Shown piece after piece: positions 34,647-43,238 of a stretch of 64,000 bases of DNA. The notes under the pieces were generated by a model. The model worked only from the letters and a program-made list of their open reading frames with translations, was not told the DNA's origin and ran no database searches. Position 1 is the first letter of the stretch, and every line of letters begins with the position of its first letter. Origin of the DNA: Lachnospiraceae bacterium. GTDB lineage: Bacteria > Bacillota > Clostridia > Lachnospirales > Lachnospiraceae. Position numbers and translations under genes: made by a program. The DNA lies in NCBI GenBank assembly GCA_015057115.1, contig SVEZ01000002.1, positions 124,001 to 188,000 of the forward strand, written 5' to 3'.

Positions 34647-35786
34647 ATGAAGGAATATATCATCTCAGCAGATATTATCAGCTTTATATTTATGGCCGTA
34701 ATACTTTGCGGTGTTTTTATGAGTTCTTTGAAAAACCGTAAAACATCCACCAAAATGTTTATCATTCTTTTATTTACCGATCTTATTGCTATTATTGTTG
34801 ACGTCTGTAGCTACATTACGGAAGGCAATATACAAAACGATGAATGCCTTATCATATTAAACTTATTTGCCTATGCCTTTGCCGTAGTTTTAATCGATAT
34901 TTTTTCATTCTATATGATTTCCGTAATACGAGAACGAATTACCATTTCCTACAAAATTCTGATTCCGGTAATGGTTGTTTCCGTCCTCAATTACCTTATG
35001 ATTATCATCGGGTCCTTTAACGAAAAGCTTTTTATCGTTGAAAATCATTTTTACCAAACCGGTGAATGGGCAATTGGAACCTATTTATTTGCTATACTGT
35101 ACATTTTGTACCTTTGGGGAATCCTGATTAAATATTATAAAGAACTTCGTATTAAATTCGTTTTGGGGCTCAGTACGTATCTGTTTTTCCCATTTCTTTT
35201 TTTAATAGGTGTAATACTTTTTAAAATACCGGTATTCACTTATGCCTCCGCATCCGTGTCCCTTCTGATAATTTACGTGACCATTCAGGCACAAACCATT
35301 ACAGAAGTACTTTTACGGGAAAAGATTTTAAACGAAGTTACCCATTTAGACTCCCTAACCGGATTACAAAACCGCCGCGCCTATACGGAATTGTTGCAAG
35401 GGGAGGAGAAGAGTACCAAAAAAGCCGTTGCCTTTTTTGATCTGAACGGACTTAAATTTACCAACGATACCTACGGACATGCGGCCGGAGATATTCTGAT
35501 TAAGAATTTTTCGGATTTACTTTTACATTATTTTTCTCAAAATGAAATTTTTCGAATCAGTGGAGATGAATTTGTTGTTATAAAACAAAATGTCCATTTT
35601 GATGAATTCGAGGAGACCATCCTTTCTCTTCATACCACCCTTGAGGCTCATAACAGAATCGCAGCCATTGGTTACGTTACCGGAGAAAAAGACTCTCTTT
35701 TACAATTAATTCATACTGCAGAGAAAAATATGTACCTTGATAAAAATAAATATTATGAAGAAACGGGAAAGATACGCAGAACCTAA
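34647..35786 (+). CDS. Membrane-bound GGDEF domain protein (predicted diguanylate cyclase)
   Basis: 379 residues. Seven hydrophobic segments span about 5-225. A GGDEF domain follows (about 235-375): LDSLTGLQNRRAY, FDLNGLKFTNDTYGHAAGD, and the active-site motif as SGDEF near 305-309. Serine in the first position is a common variant. No EAL domain or clear RxxD inhibitory site is visible. It probably makes cyclic di-GMP in response to a membrane signal. The ATG has GGAG 9 nt upstream. The next gene encodes a secreted protein 62 nt downstream, so cyclic di-GMP-linked surface functions are plausible. Confidence 0.85.
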   Translation: MKEYIISADIISFIFMAVILCGVFMSSLKNRKTSTKMFIILLFTDLIAIIVDVCSYITEGNIQNDECLIILNLFAYAFAVVLIDIFSFYMISVIRERITISYKILIPVMVVSVLNYLMIIIGSFNEKLFIVENHFYQTGEWAIGTYLFAILYILYLWGILIKYYKELRIKFVLGLSTYLFFPFLFLIGVILFKIPVFTYASASVSLLIIYVTIQAQTITEVLLREKILNEVTHLDSLTGLQNRRAYTELLQGEEKSTKKAVAFFDLNGLKFTNDTYGHAAGDILIKNFSDLLLHYFSQNEIFRISGDEFVVIKQNVHFDEFEETILSLHTTLEAHNRIAAIGYVTGEKDSLLQLIHTAEKNMYLDKNKYYEETGKIRRT

Positions 35787-35848
35787 TCTTAAGCTTTTCA
35801 CCGTTCTTTTTAGTAGAGTAATTTACAATAATGAGGAGGATTTCAAGT

Positions 35849-37309
35849 ATGAAACAATTTTTCAAACGAATCAGTGCGCTGCTTTTATCCGCTATGCTGG
35901 TACTTTCCGTAATCAGTCTTATTCCGGCAAAAGCAGATGCTGCTGCACAACCCAAATTGTCCAAAACCAAGCTTACCTTTGCTTCCCCAAAGGCAAAAGC
36001 ACAAACAATTACGTTAAAAAACATAAAAGCCAGTCAGATTAAAAGCGTAAGAATCAATAATCAGTATAAGGATCAGGTAACGGTAAAGAAAATCAGTAAC
36101 GTGAAGTTTTCCGTTAAGCCAAAGCTGGCAGGAGAAGTGACATCCATTGTAATTAACGTAAAGTATAAGAAAAACATTAACGGTATGACCGAAGGTTTCT
36201 TTTATCTGCAGAATATTAAGGTAAAGGGTCATTCGGATATTGCCATTAAATCTGCGGCACAGCTTATGAATATGCGAAGCTATACCAAGAAATACTGGAC
36301 CTATTACCTTGCCAAGGACATTGACCTTACGGGTAAGGGATATGTACAGGATAAATATAAAAACGCAGGCTATACCGATTTTGTATTGGACGGAAAAGGA
36401 CACACCATTAAAAGTGATACTCCGATTTTCAAATCCAATGCAGGAACCATTAAGAATATTGTTTTTGATATAAACATGAAATGTCAGGTATCCAAGAAAG
36501 ATGCCATTACCAAAATCTGGGGTGGAGAACCCTCCAACAGCACCCAGGGTGGAGTAGGACCAATCATGGATAACACTTACGGCAAAGTAATCGGTTGCAA
36601 ATCTATAGGTAAAATCGAAATCATCTACGACAAACCGGTGACCTGGACGCCTTATGGCGGTTCAGCTTCTGATGCAAGCCCCATTGCAGAAGCTTTCGTA
36701 GGCGGTTTGGTAGCCTTTAACGGCTACGGCAGCATTAAGCAATGCTCCAGTGATGTAAAAATCACCTTCAAAAGCACAGTAGATTTGGCACCATCTGTTT
36801 ATATCGGTGGAATCACGGGAAGAACCAGCAACATGGAGCCTTACAATACAGGAACCGTTACGGAATGTGTCAATACCGGTAACATCCAGTATTCTTCCAA
36901 CAGTTTTGCTTACGGCGGTGGCATCTGCGGCGACTGTCACGGATACATTACGGATTGTTTAAACACCGGTTCCGTTAAGAACACCGGCAATTTCCAGGTT
37001 AACGGTGCCGGCATTCTTGGCACCAGCGGTGGAAACGGTAAAATTAAAAATGTATTGAATACCGGAGATGTAAATGCAGGTCTTTATGGCAACCAGGGCT
37101 TTGGCGAAGATCCGAAATTTACAAATGCTTACTGGCTTTCCTCTAAATCCGCCGGTTTCTTCAACGTATTACAGCAGGCAGTGGAAGTACCGGGAACCAA
37201 AGGCATTACAGATGAAGAGTTAACTTCTCAGGCAACCTTTAGCGGCTTTGATTTTAACAAAATCTGGAAGATGGGAGCAACAGGACCGGAATTAAAGAAT
37301 GTTCCATAA
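35849..37309 (+). CDS. Secreted repeat protein, predicted parallel beta-helix (GLUG-like)
   Basis: 486 residues. A classical signal peptide (KRISALLLSAMLVLSVISL, cleavage near ADAAA-Q) starts the protein. About 35-130 is a small beta-rich domain of lysine-rich TITLKN-type strands. From about 135 on, the pattern of INKDI/IDLTGKG, GTIKNIVFD, GGLVAFN, VTECVNTGNI, ITDCLNTGSV, IKNVLNTGDV repeats suggests a right-handed beta-helix with GLUG-like turns. No LPxTG or other anchor is seen. The ATG at 35849 is decided by GAGGAGG upstream. Function unknown; likely surface or matrix associated. Confidence 0.8.
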   Translation: MKQFFKRISALLLSAMLVLSVISLIPAKADAAAQPKLSKTKLTFASPKAKAQTITLKNIKASQIKSVRINNQYKDQVTVKKISNVKFSVKPKLAGEVTSIVINVKYKKNINGMTEGFFYLQNIKVKGHSDIAIKSAAQLMNMRSYTKKYWTYYLAKDIDLTGKGYVQDKYKNAGYTDFVLDGKGHTIKSDTPIFKSNAGTIKNIVFDINMKCQVSKKDAITKIWGGEPSNSTQGGVGPIMDNTYGKVIGCKSIGKIEIIYDKPVTWTPYGGSASDASPIAEAFVGGLVAFNGYGSIKQCSSDVKITFKSTVDLAPSVYIGGITGRTSNMEPYNTGTVTECVNTGNIQYSSNSFAYGGGICGDCHGYITDCLNTGSVKNTGNFQVNGAGILGTSGGNGKIKNVLNTGDVNAGLYGNQGFGEDPKFTNAYWLSSKSAGFFNVLQQAVEVPGTKGITDEELTSQATFSGFDFNKIWKMGATGPELKNVP

Positions 37310-37337
37310 AAATACATAGAATAAAATTCTAACATGA

Positions 37338-37389
37338 AAAAACGGCGTTATCTTAGATTGACTTTAAAATCTAAGATAATGCCGTTTTT
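37338..37389. terminator. Bidirectional intrinsic terminator
   Basis: A stem of about 22 bp with one mismatch (AAAAACGGC, G, TTATCTTAGATT with its complement), loop GACTTTA. It ends in TTTTT on plus, and in TTTTT on minus. It sits between the convergent secreted protein and recombinase genes and serves both. Confidence 0.9.
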
Positions 37390-37395
37390 AACGCT

Positions 37396-38445
37396 TTATT
37401 CTTCTCGTAGCTTCACCTTATTGGCAGCGCTTCTTCGCCGTTCGTCTTCTAAGGCCGCGTAGTGCTTTTTCGTGGTGTTTACGTCCTTATGGCCTAAGAC
37501 ATCGGCTACAAGGTAAATGTCCCCTGTTTCGCGGTATAACGAGGTACCATAGGTACTTCTAAGTTTGTGAGGAGTAATGTGCTTTAATGGAGTAACGGTC
37601 TGGGCATATTTTTTCACCAGCTTTTCAACGGAGCGGACACCGATTCTCTTTTTCTGCATGGACAAAAAGAGGGCAGTGGTGTGTCCGGGTAAAGCTTCCA
37701 TTCCTTTTCGTTCTTCCATATAGTCTTTCAGCGCTTTTTCCACTTCATCCCCAAAATATACAACGGATTCGGAACCACCTTTCCGAAAAATTCGAATGCC
37801 GTTATTTTGAAAATCCACATCATCAATATTTAATCCCACACATTCGGAAACACGAATACCGGTGCCAAGCATTAACGTCATCATAGCAAGATCTCTGGTT
37901 TTGGTTTGCTCATGATAAAGCTGTTGACGCTTTGTCAGTTTTTCACCGCTTTCCACATTATCCAGAAAACGGACTACCTCATCCACGTCAAACCGGGTGA
38001 TGTTCTTTTCATGCCGCTTAGGAAGACGTACCAGAGCAGCAGGATTTTTCTCTATTTTCTCCATACGGAAAAAGTAGTTATAAAAGCTCTTTAAACTTGC
38101 CAGCTTTCTTACCAGTCCCCGCTCATCATTTGTATATTCTTTTCCACCTTTGACATAGTAACGCAAATAGGACAGATATTCTTCAATATCCGTAGGTGTA
38201 ATCTGATCTAAAATAGAAAGAGGGTAGTCTTTAATATCCATTTTGGCACACTGCGGGTTATTGTCATGCAAAAATTGAAAGAAAATCCCCAAATCATAGG
38301 CATACGCAATGCGCGTTCTGGATTGGGTCTGGGTTTCCATTCCCAGGAAATAATCCCTGCAAAATGCCGGTAATTCCTTTAACAATGCCCGCAGTTTCAG
38401 CTGATTACGTTTATTTACCATGTCATGATAGATTTCTTCACTCAT
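37396..38445 (-). CDS. Tyrosine recombinase (XerC/D-like)
   Basis: 349 residues. An N-terminal SAM-like core-binding domain (about 30-135) precedes the catalytic domain. The active site shows arginine in LGTGIRVSE, lysine in FRKGGSE, HKLRST, GHKDVNTT, and tyrosine in KKHYAALE. It is complete, so probably active. It could be a chromosome dimer resolvase or a stand-alone integrase; no dif-like site or integrative element is visible. The ATG at 38445 is preferred over 38451 for spacing to GGGGAGG. It overlaps the TtcA-like gene by 8 nt. Confidence 0.88.
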   Translation of the reverse strand: MSEEIYHDMVNKRNQLKLRALLKELPAFCRDYFLGMETQTQSRTRIAYAYDLGIFFQFLHDNNPQCAKMDIKDYPLSILDQITPTDIEEYLSYLRYYVKGGKEYTNDERGLVRKLASLKSFYNYFFRMEKIEKNPAALVRLPKRHEKNITRFDVDEVVRFLDNVESGEKLTKRQQLYHEQTKTRDLAMMTLMLGTGIRVSECVGLNIDDVDFQNNGIRIFRKGGSESVVYFGDEVEKALKDYMEERKGMEALPGHTTALFLSMQKKRIGVRSVEKLVKKYAQTVTPLKHITPHKLRSTYGTSLYRETGDIYLVADVLGHKDVNTTKKHYAALEDERRRSAANKVKLREE

Positions 38446-39166
38446 TGTCATTTCCTCCCCAACCGGAAATATTCTGGGTTACCATTGCTGTAAAAATGCG
38501 ATTTTTCACCCCCGGTGTCTCCTTGTTAATGTCAGAAATAAGATTCTTGATGTATTCCCGCTTGGTGTTTCCGTCCGCCGGACATTTGTTCTTCAATACG
38601 GGAAGCTCATACTTATTCTTAAAACCAATCACGTCCGCCTCAGTGAGATAGAGCATGGGGCGAATTACCGTTAAATCCATGCGATCCAGGTAGGTTTCCG
38701 GTGCAAAGGAATGAATCCGTCCTTCATAAATCATAGACATAAACAAGGTTTCAATGACATCATCTTTATGATGACCGTAGGCTACTTTGTTACAGCCCAA
38801 TTCCTTGGCTTTTTCATTTAAGGCGCCTTTTCGCATTTTGGCACATAAAGAGCAAGGATTGCTTTCTTTTCGTGCCTCAAAAATTATTTCTGCAATATCC
38901 GTATCTACCACATAATACGGTACGTTCAATTTATCACAAAGTTCTCGAATGGGAGAGAAGTCCATTCCTTCAAAACCCAGGGAAACACTGATAGCCACCA
39001 GTTCAAATTTCTTCGGATAAAAGCGCTTAAGGCCGGCAAGTCCTTCCAACAGCGCAATAGAGTCCTTTCCACCGGAAACACCGATTGCAATTTTATCTCC
39101 ATTCTGAATTAAATTATAATCATCAATGCCTTTTCGTATTAGGCTATATAAACGTTGAATATCCAT
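38438..39166 (-). CDS. ttcA: TtcA family tRNA thiolation/ATP-pyrophosphatase protein
   Basis: 242 residues. The PP-loop SGGKDS at 31-36 binds ATP. A CxxC pair in NPCSLCAKMRKG near 107 and a third cysteine near 195 (NKCPADG) match the iron-sulfur site of TtcA enzymes. GHHKDDVIET is conserved. TtcA thiolates cytidine 32 of tRNA; Firmicute relatives may have other tRNA targets. AAAGGA precedes the ATG. Confidence 0.85.
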   Translation of the reverse strand: MDIQRLYSLIRKGIDDYNLIQNGDKIAIGVSGGKDSIALLEGLAGLKRFYPKKFELVAISVSLGFEGMDFSPIRELCDKLNVPYYVVDTDIAEIIFEARKESNPCSLCAKMRKGALNEKAKELGCNKVAYGHHKDDVIETLFMSMIYEGRIHSFAPETYLDRMDLTVIRPMLYLTEADVIGFKNKYELPVLKNKCPADGNTKREYIKNLISDINKETPGVKNRIFTAMVTQNISGWGGNDNE

Positions 39167-39258
39167 AGCTTTACATCCTTTATTTTTTTCTTAGAATAGT
39201 ATACAATATTAAGAGAAGGATTACTAGAAAAAGTTTTTGCGAATAGTTGGAGGAAAAG

Positions 39259-39705
39259 ATGAAATTTGTAATACAACGTGTAAATGAAGCAAGTGTAGCG
39301 GTAGATGGAAAGATTACCGGTGAAATTAAAAAGGGATTCCTGGTTCTCATTGGCGTTTGTAACGATGACGATGAATCCATCGCCGATAAGATGGTAAAAA
39401 AAATGACAGGACTTCGTATTTTTGAAGATGCGGAAGGCAAAACCAATTTAAGCCTGGCTGACGTGGATGGTTCCTTATTGTTGGTTTCTCAATTTACCTT
39501 GTATGCCAATTGTAAAAAAGGCTACCGGCCATCCTTTATTGACGCAGGTTCTCCGGAGCATGCAGAAAAGCTCTATGAGTACATCATCGGTAAATGTAAA
39601 GAAGTAATTCCTACGGTTGAAACAGGAATCTTTGGAGCCGATATGAAAGTAAAATTGGAAAATGACGGACCATTTACCATTGTGTTGGATTCAGAGGCAC
39701 TGTAG
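39259..39705 (+). CDS. dtd: D-aminoacyl-tRNA deacylase
   Basis: 148 residues starting [13 protein letters not shown]. The catalytic [17 protein letters not shown] segment and the cis-proline motif NDGPFT near the C-terminus are present. It removes D-amino acids (and glycine) mischarged on tRNA. The ATG follows GGAGG; an upstream TTG lies in that site. Single plus-strand gene among minus-strand neighbours, divergent from ttcA. Confidence 0.94.
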   Translation: MKFVIQRVNEASVAVDGKITGEIKKGFLVLIGVCNDDDESIADKMVKKMTGLRIFEDAEGKTNLSLADVDGSLLLVSQFTLYANCKKGYRPSFIDAGSPEHAEKLYEYIIGKCKEVIPTVETGIFGADMKVKLENDGPFTIVLDSEAL

Positions 39706-39726
39706 AAGCAGTGCCTCTTTCTTTTA
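39694..39726 (+). terminator. Intrinsic terminator overlapping the dtd stop codon
   Basis: A perfect 9-bp stem GAGGCACTG/CAGTGCCTC with loop TAGAAG, followed by TTTCTTTT. The stem begins inside the dtd coding end and the loop contains the stop codon. Confidence 0.85.
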
Positions 39727-39753
39727 ACATGCAACTATTCGCAAAAGTCAAGT

Positions 39754-40674
39754 TTAACGAATTGTTCTTAGTTTTCTTAACAAGTCATTGAAGTATTCCG
39801 GTAACGGTGCCTCAAACTCCACATATTCCTTGGTTGTTGGATGTTCAAATCCTATTATTTTGGCATGTAGGGTTTGTCCCTGTAAAGAAAAAGGTTGTTT
39901 GGCCGGACCATATACCTGATCCCCCAGCAAAGGATGATGCAAATGCGCCATGTGCACACGAATCTGATGGGTACGCCCGGTTTCCAGCTTAAACTGTACG
40001 TACGTATAATTCCGGAAGCGTTCCAACACTTTGTAATGGGTTATGGCTTCCTTGCCGTTTTGTTTTACCACAGCCATTTTCTTTCTATCGGAAGAGCTTC
40101 TTCCGATAAGGGTTTTTATAGTGCCTTCATCCTCTTTTAAAACCCCCATAACAATACCTTCATAAATCCGATTAATACTGTGAACCTGTATCTGATCCGC
40201 AATGTTCTGATGGGCCTTATCGTTCTTGCAAACAATTAACGAACCCGTAGTATCCATATCGATGCGGTGAACAATACCCGGACGAATTTCTCCGTTAATA
40301 CCGGACAAATTATCCTTACAATGATACATGATGGCATTTACCAGAGTTCCGGATTCATGACCGGCGCTGGGATGAACCACCATGCCTTTGGGTTTATTTA
40401 CAATTAAAACATCATCATCTTCATACAAAATTGACAGAGGAATGTCCTCTGCCACAATTTCCACCTCTTTTTGCGGCGGAATCTGTACTGAAATTTCATC
40501 ACCCAAACGCAACTTATAGTTGGCCTTTACCGGCTTCCCGTTTACGCAGACAAGCTCCTTGGCAAGAAGATTCTGCAAAAAAGAGCGAGAAAAATCCGTC
40601 ATTTTCTCTGATAAATACTTATCTACGCGAAGCTTAGCCTCCGCACCGTCTGCACAAAAATGAAATTCTTCCAT
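39754..40674 (-). CDS. rluD: Large-subunit rRNA pseudouridine synthase RluD-like
   Basis: 306 residues. An N-terminal S4 domain (about 13-75: RVDKYLSEKMTDFSRSF) precedes the catalytic domain with HRIDMDTTGSLIV near 137; the aspartate after HRI is catalytic. GRTHQIRVHMAHLHHPLLGD lies near 240. In Firmicutes this gene typically follows lspA, as here. GAGGG precedes the ATG. Confidence 0.93.
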   Translation of the reverse strand: MEEFHFCADGAEAKLRVDKYLSEKMTDFSRSFLQNLLAKELVCVNGKPVKANYKLRLGDEISVQIPPQKEVEIVAEDIPLSILYEDDDVLIVNKPKGMVVHPSAGHESGTLVNAIMYHCKDNLSGINGEIRPGIVHRIDMDTTGSLIVCKNDKAHQNIADQIQVHSINRIYEGIVMGVLKEDEGTIKTLIGRSSSDRKKMAVVKQNGKEAITHYKVLERFRNYTYVQFKLETGRTHQIRVHMAHLHHPLLGDQVYGPAKQPFSLQGQTLHAKIIGFEHPTTKEYVEFEAPLPEYFNDLLRKLRTIR

Positions 40675-40685
40675 ACTACCCTCTT

Positions 40686-41210
40686 CTACTTCACTTTATC
40701 TTCACGTTGCTTTTTTAAAAAATCAAAGTCCTGATCCTTATAATAAAACAGAAACAGGAAGATAAAAACAATACAGGAACAGGTTACATAAATATCTGCC
40801 ACGTTAAACACCGGAAAATCAATGAGGCAGAAATATATAAAATCAATAACATAACGGTGCGCCAGACGATCGACGAAATTCCCGATGGCCCCGGCAGCAA
40901 ACACCATGGTTACAAGGCGCAGAGCCAGATATTTACGCTCCATCGGGATTTTCCATACTATATAGCTTAAAAGCCCTAAAAACGCCACTGTGAGAATCAG
41001 AAAGCCTATGGTAGCCCCTTGGAAGGATCCAAAGGCGGCTCCAAAGTTTTCGAGGTAATGTAAAGTCAACACACCCTTAATAAGAGTAACGTCTTCGGCA
41101 TCCTGCAGGTGTAAAACCGCCAGATATTTACAAAGCTGATCAAAGCCAACCAATAAAATAATTCCCATAAGGGATAAAGTCACACTTGTTTTTTTACTTG
41201 TAATTTTCAT
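40686..41210 (-). CDS. lspA: Lipoprotein signal peptidase (signal peptidase II)
   Basis: 174 residues with four membrane segments. The two catalytic aspartates are in AIGNFVDRL and FNVADIYV; LENFGAAFG is also conserved. It cleaves prolipoproteins, including the lipobox-carrying D,D-carboxypeptidase in this window. No ribosome binding site is visible; its first 17 nt overlap the end of ylmH, so translation is probably coupled. Confidence 0.95.
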   Translation of the reverse strand: MKITSKKTSVTLSLMGIILLVGFDQLCKYLAVLHLQDAEDVTLIKGVLTLHYLENFGAAFGSFQGATIGFLILTVAFLGLLSYIVWKIPMERKYLALRLVTMVFAAGAIGNFVDRLAHRYVIDFIYFCLIDFPVFNVADIYVTCSCIVFIFLFLFYYKDQDFDFLKKQREDKVK

Positions 41211-41949
41211 ATGAAAGCTTGATTTTTCCTTTCCTGCTTAAATCCCCGATTTCCGTAATCCGAAATTTGCCCACTTTACGAATAGACAAAACATCACCTG
41301 CTTTTACCGGAGATGCATTATGAAAGCTTTGTCTGGCATTGATGAAAACCAGACCGCTTTGAATCATGGTTAATGCCTGTGACCTGGAACAATTTGCCAT
41401 TTCCGCCACAATACAGTCCAATCGCATGGATGCCACCGTTCCAAACCGTGGAATGAATGTCCGCTCTATACTTCGATTCTCAAAATCAGGCAACATACTG
41501 ACGCAAACCTCTGTATGTCGTACTCTATGTAGTTCCTCAGCAATAAGAGGCGCAATACTGTCTTTTGCAAGAATCAAATATCCTTCCGGAACTGCCATAA
41601 TATCCCCAATTAGCTTGCGTTCAATGGACAAGCCCATAAGGGTTCCAAGCACGTCCCGATGGCTCATTTCACCTGCAAATTTCTTGCTTTTAGCAGTCAG
41701 TAACAAACCCGTAATGGGAAATTTACCATCAAAGATAAGAGCATCAGGGATAAAGGCTATCATCTGACGCTCTAATAATTCGATTCCGGAATAAACCACA
41801 GTTTCACACTGAAACTCTCGCTGATGTTCCAAAAACAGACTGTATTCATTTGCATTTAAGAAATCCGTATAGGTGGGATAATAGTTCTGAAAAGCCCGCC
41901 TGTCTATTTCCTCTAAACGTTTTACAAAAAACTTCTCGTCGTCTGTCAT
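41194..41949 (-). CDS. ylmH: YlmH family S4-domain RNA-binding protein
   Basis: 251 residues. A middle YlmH domain (VVYSGIELLERQMIAFIPD) and a C-terminal S4 domain (RLDCIVAEMANCSRSQALTMIQSGLVFIN) are present. It sits in the division cluster after sepF as in Bacillus and Streptococcus. In Bacillus it has been tied to rescue of stalled ribosomes. It begins 3 nt after the sepF stop. Confidence 0.92.
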   Translation of the reverse strand: MTDDEKFFVKRLEEIDRRAFQNYYPTYTDFLNANEYSLFLEHQREFQCETVVYSGIELLERQMIAFIPDALIFDGKFPITGLLLTAKSKKFAGEMSHRDVLGTLMGLSIERKLIGDIMAVPEGYLILAKDSIAPLIAEELHRVRHTEVCVSMLPDFENRSIERTFIPRFGTVASMRLDCIVAEMANCSRSQALTMIQSGLVFINARQSFHNASPVKAGDVLSIRKVGKFRITEIGDLSRKGKIKLSYENYK

Positions 41950-41952
41950 CTC

Positions 41953-42489
41953 TTAAAACTCATTCTTAAAGGTATTGCGGTCAAAACCATCTACAATACT
42001 CTGAAAATCACCGGAAATCTCCACATTTGCCGGGGTAATAATGAAAATATAATTGGATATCTTCTGCAGATTACCACCAATCGCATAACAGCTTCCGGAT
42101 GAAAAATCAATAATTCTCTGTGCAAGATCGGAAGAAACACCTTCAATATTTAACACAACCGTTCTTCCATCTAACAATGTATCTGCAATCTCACGCTCAT
42201 CCTCAATTCCTGTGGGGCGAATTACGCATACTTCCATATCATTTGCCACTTTGGAATTGTTATTATTACGAATCGCACGCATCGGTGTAATCTTACTTAC
42301 AGGCTTCGGCTGTGGTTTCTCCGGAGCAGCATGACGCTTCTCTTCCACCACCGTTTCCTCTGCCTTAGTCTTCTTAAATACCGGCTTCTTTACCGGTTCT
42401 TCTTCATCATAGTCAAAATCGTTATCGTAGTCAAAATCGTCATCCGGATCCAGCTTCATAACATCAAGAATCTTATCCATCAGTCCCAT
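41953..42489 (-). CDS. sepF: Cell division protein SepF
   Basis: 178 residues. An N-terminal amphipathic membrane-binding helix (MGLMDKILDVMKL), an acidic linker with the tandem repeat DFDYDNDFDYD, a basic proline-rich stretch, and the C-terminal SepF core from about 85 (VCVIRPTGIED, VVLNIEGVSSDLAQRIIDF, FIITPANVEIS). SepF tethers FtsZ to the membrane. AGGAGAG precedes the ATG. Confidence 0.95.
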   Translation of the reverse strand: MGLMDKILDVMKLDPDDDFDYDNDFDYDEEEPVKKPVFKKTKAEETVVEEKRHAAPEKPQPKPVSKITPMRAIRNNNNSKVANDMEVCVIRPTGIEDEREIADTLLDGRTVVLNIEGVSSDLAQRIIDFSSGSCYAIGGNLQKISNYIFIITPANVEISGDFQSIVDGFDRNTFKNEF

Positions 42490-42504
42490 GTTCTATCTCT
42501 CCTA

Positions 42505-43218
42505 TCACATCTGCTCACCTTGATTAAAATAATACCGCTGTCCAAAAATCTTGCTTCCAACACGGATCATGGTTGAGCCTTCTTGAATGGCTGCCACAAA
42601 ATCCTGTGACATACCCATTGACAATATATTCATACTTACATTATCAATGTTTTCTTTAGAAATGTCAACTGCTAATTCCTTCATTTTGTGGAAAATCGGC
42701 AAATTTTCTTTAGAATCCTCAACATATGGTGCACTGGTCATTAGCCCTTTGATGTGAATATTCGGAAGTTTTGCCGCCTCTTTTACAAATTGAATGGTTT
42801 CTTCTGTGGATAGGCCAAATTTTGTTGCTTCTCCGCCTACATTGACTTCAATCAAAATATCCTGCTCCACATTATTTAAAACTGCAAGTCTGCTGATTTC
42901 CGCAGCCAGACGCATGGAATCCACGGAATGAATCAGTGCCACCTTTCCAACAATAAACTTTACTTTATTGCGCTGAAGGTGACCAATCATGTGCCAACGG
43001 ATGTCCTGCGGCAAACGCTCCATTTTATCGCAAAGCTCCTGAACTTTATTTTCGCCAAAATCACGAACACCGGCTGCATAGGCTTCTCTTATCATATCTG
43101 CCGGTTTGGTCTTGCTGACAGCCACCAGACAAACCTCATCCGGATCTCTGCCCACCTTTGCACAGGTTTCTTTTACCTGTTCTACCACGTTTTTCAATCC
43201 TTCATATACTTCACTCAT
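42505..43218 (-). CDS. yggS: YggS/PLPBP family pyridoxal phosphate homeostasis protein
   Basis: 237 residues. The PLP lysine is in LVAVSKTKPADMI near residue 36. GENKVQEL, WHMIGHLQRNKVK and the phosphate-binding SMGMSQDFVAAI with GSTMIRVG are conserved. It carries PLP and affects amino acid balance. Located immediately before sepF as in Bacillus (ylmE-ylmF). Confidence 0.94.
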   Translation of the reverse strand: MSEVYEGLKNVVEQVKETCAKVGRDPDEVCLVAVSKTKPADMIREAYAAGVRDFGENKVQELCDKMERLPQDIRWHMIGHLQRNKVKFIVGKVALIHSVDSMRLAAEISRLAVLNNVEQDILIEVNVGGEATKFGLSTEETIQFVKEAAKLPNIHIKGLMTSAPYVEDSKENLPIFHKMKELAVDISKENIDNVSMNILSMGMSQDFVAAIQEGSTMIRVGSKIFGQRYYFNQGEQM

Positions 43219-43238
43219 GTCTCTTCCTTTCCGACACT

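Noticed and set aside
37338-37389. Possible dif or attachment site beside the tyrosine recombinase
   Set aside because: The long stem with T runs on both sides is a standard bidirectional terminator between convergent genes; it lacks the 11-6-11 bp dif layout.
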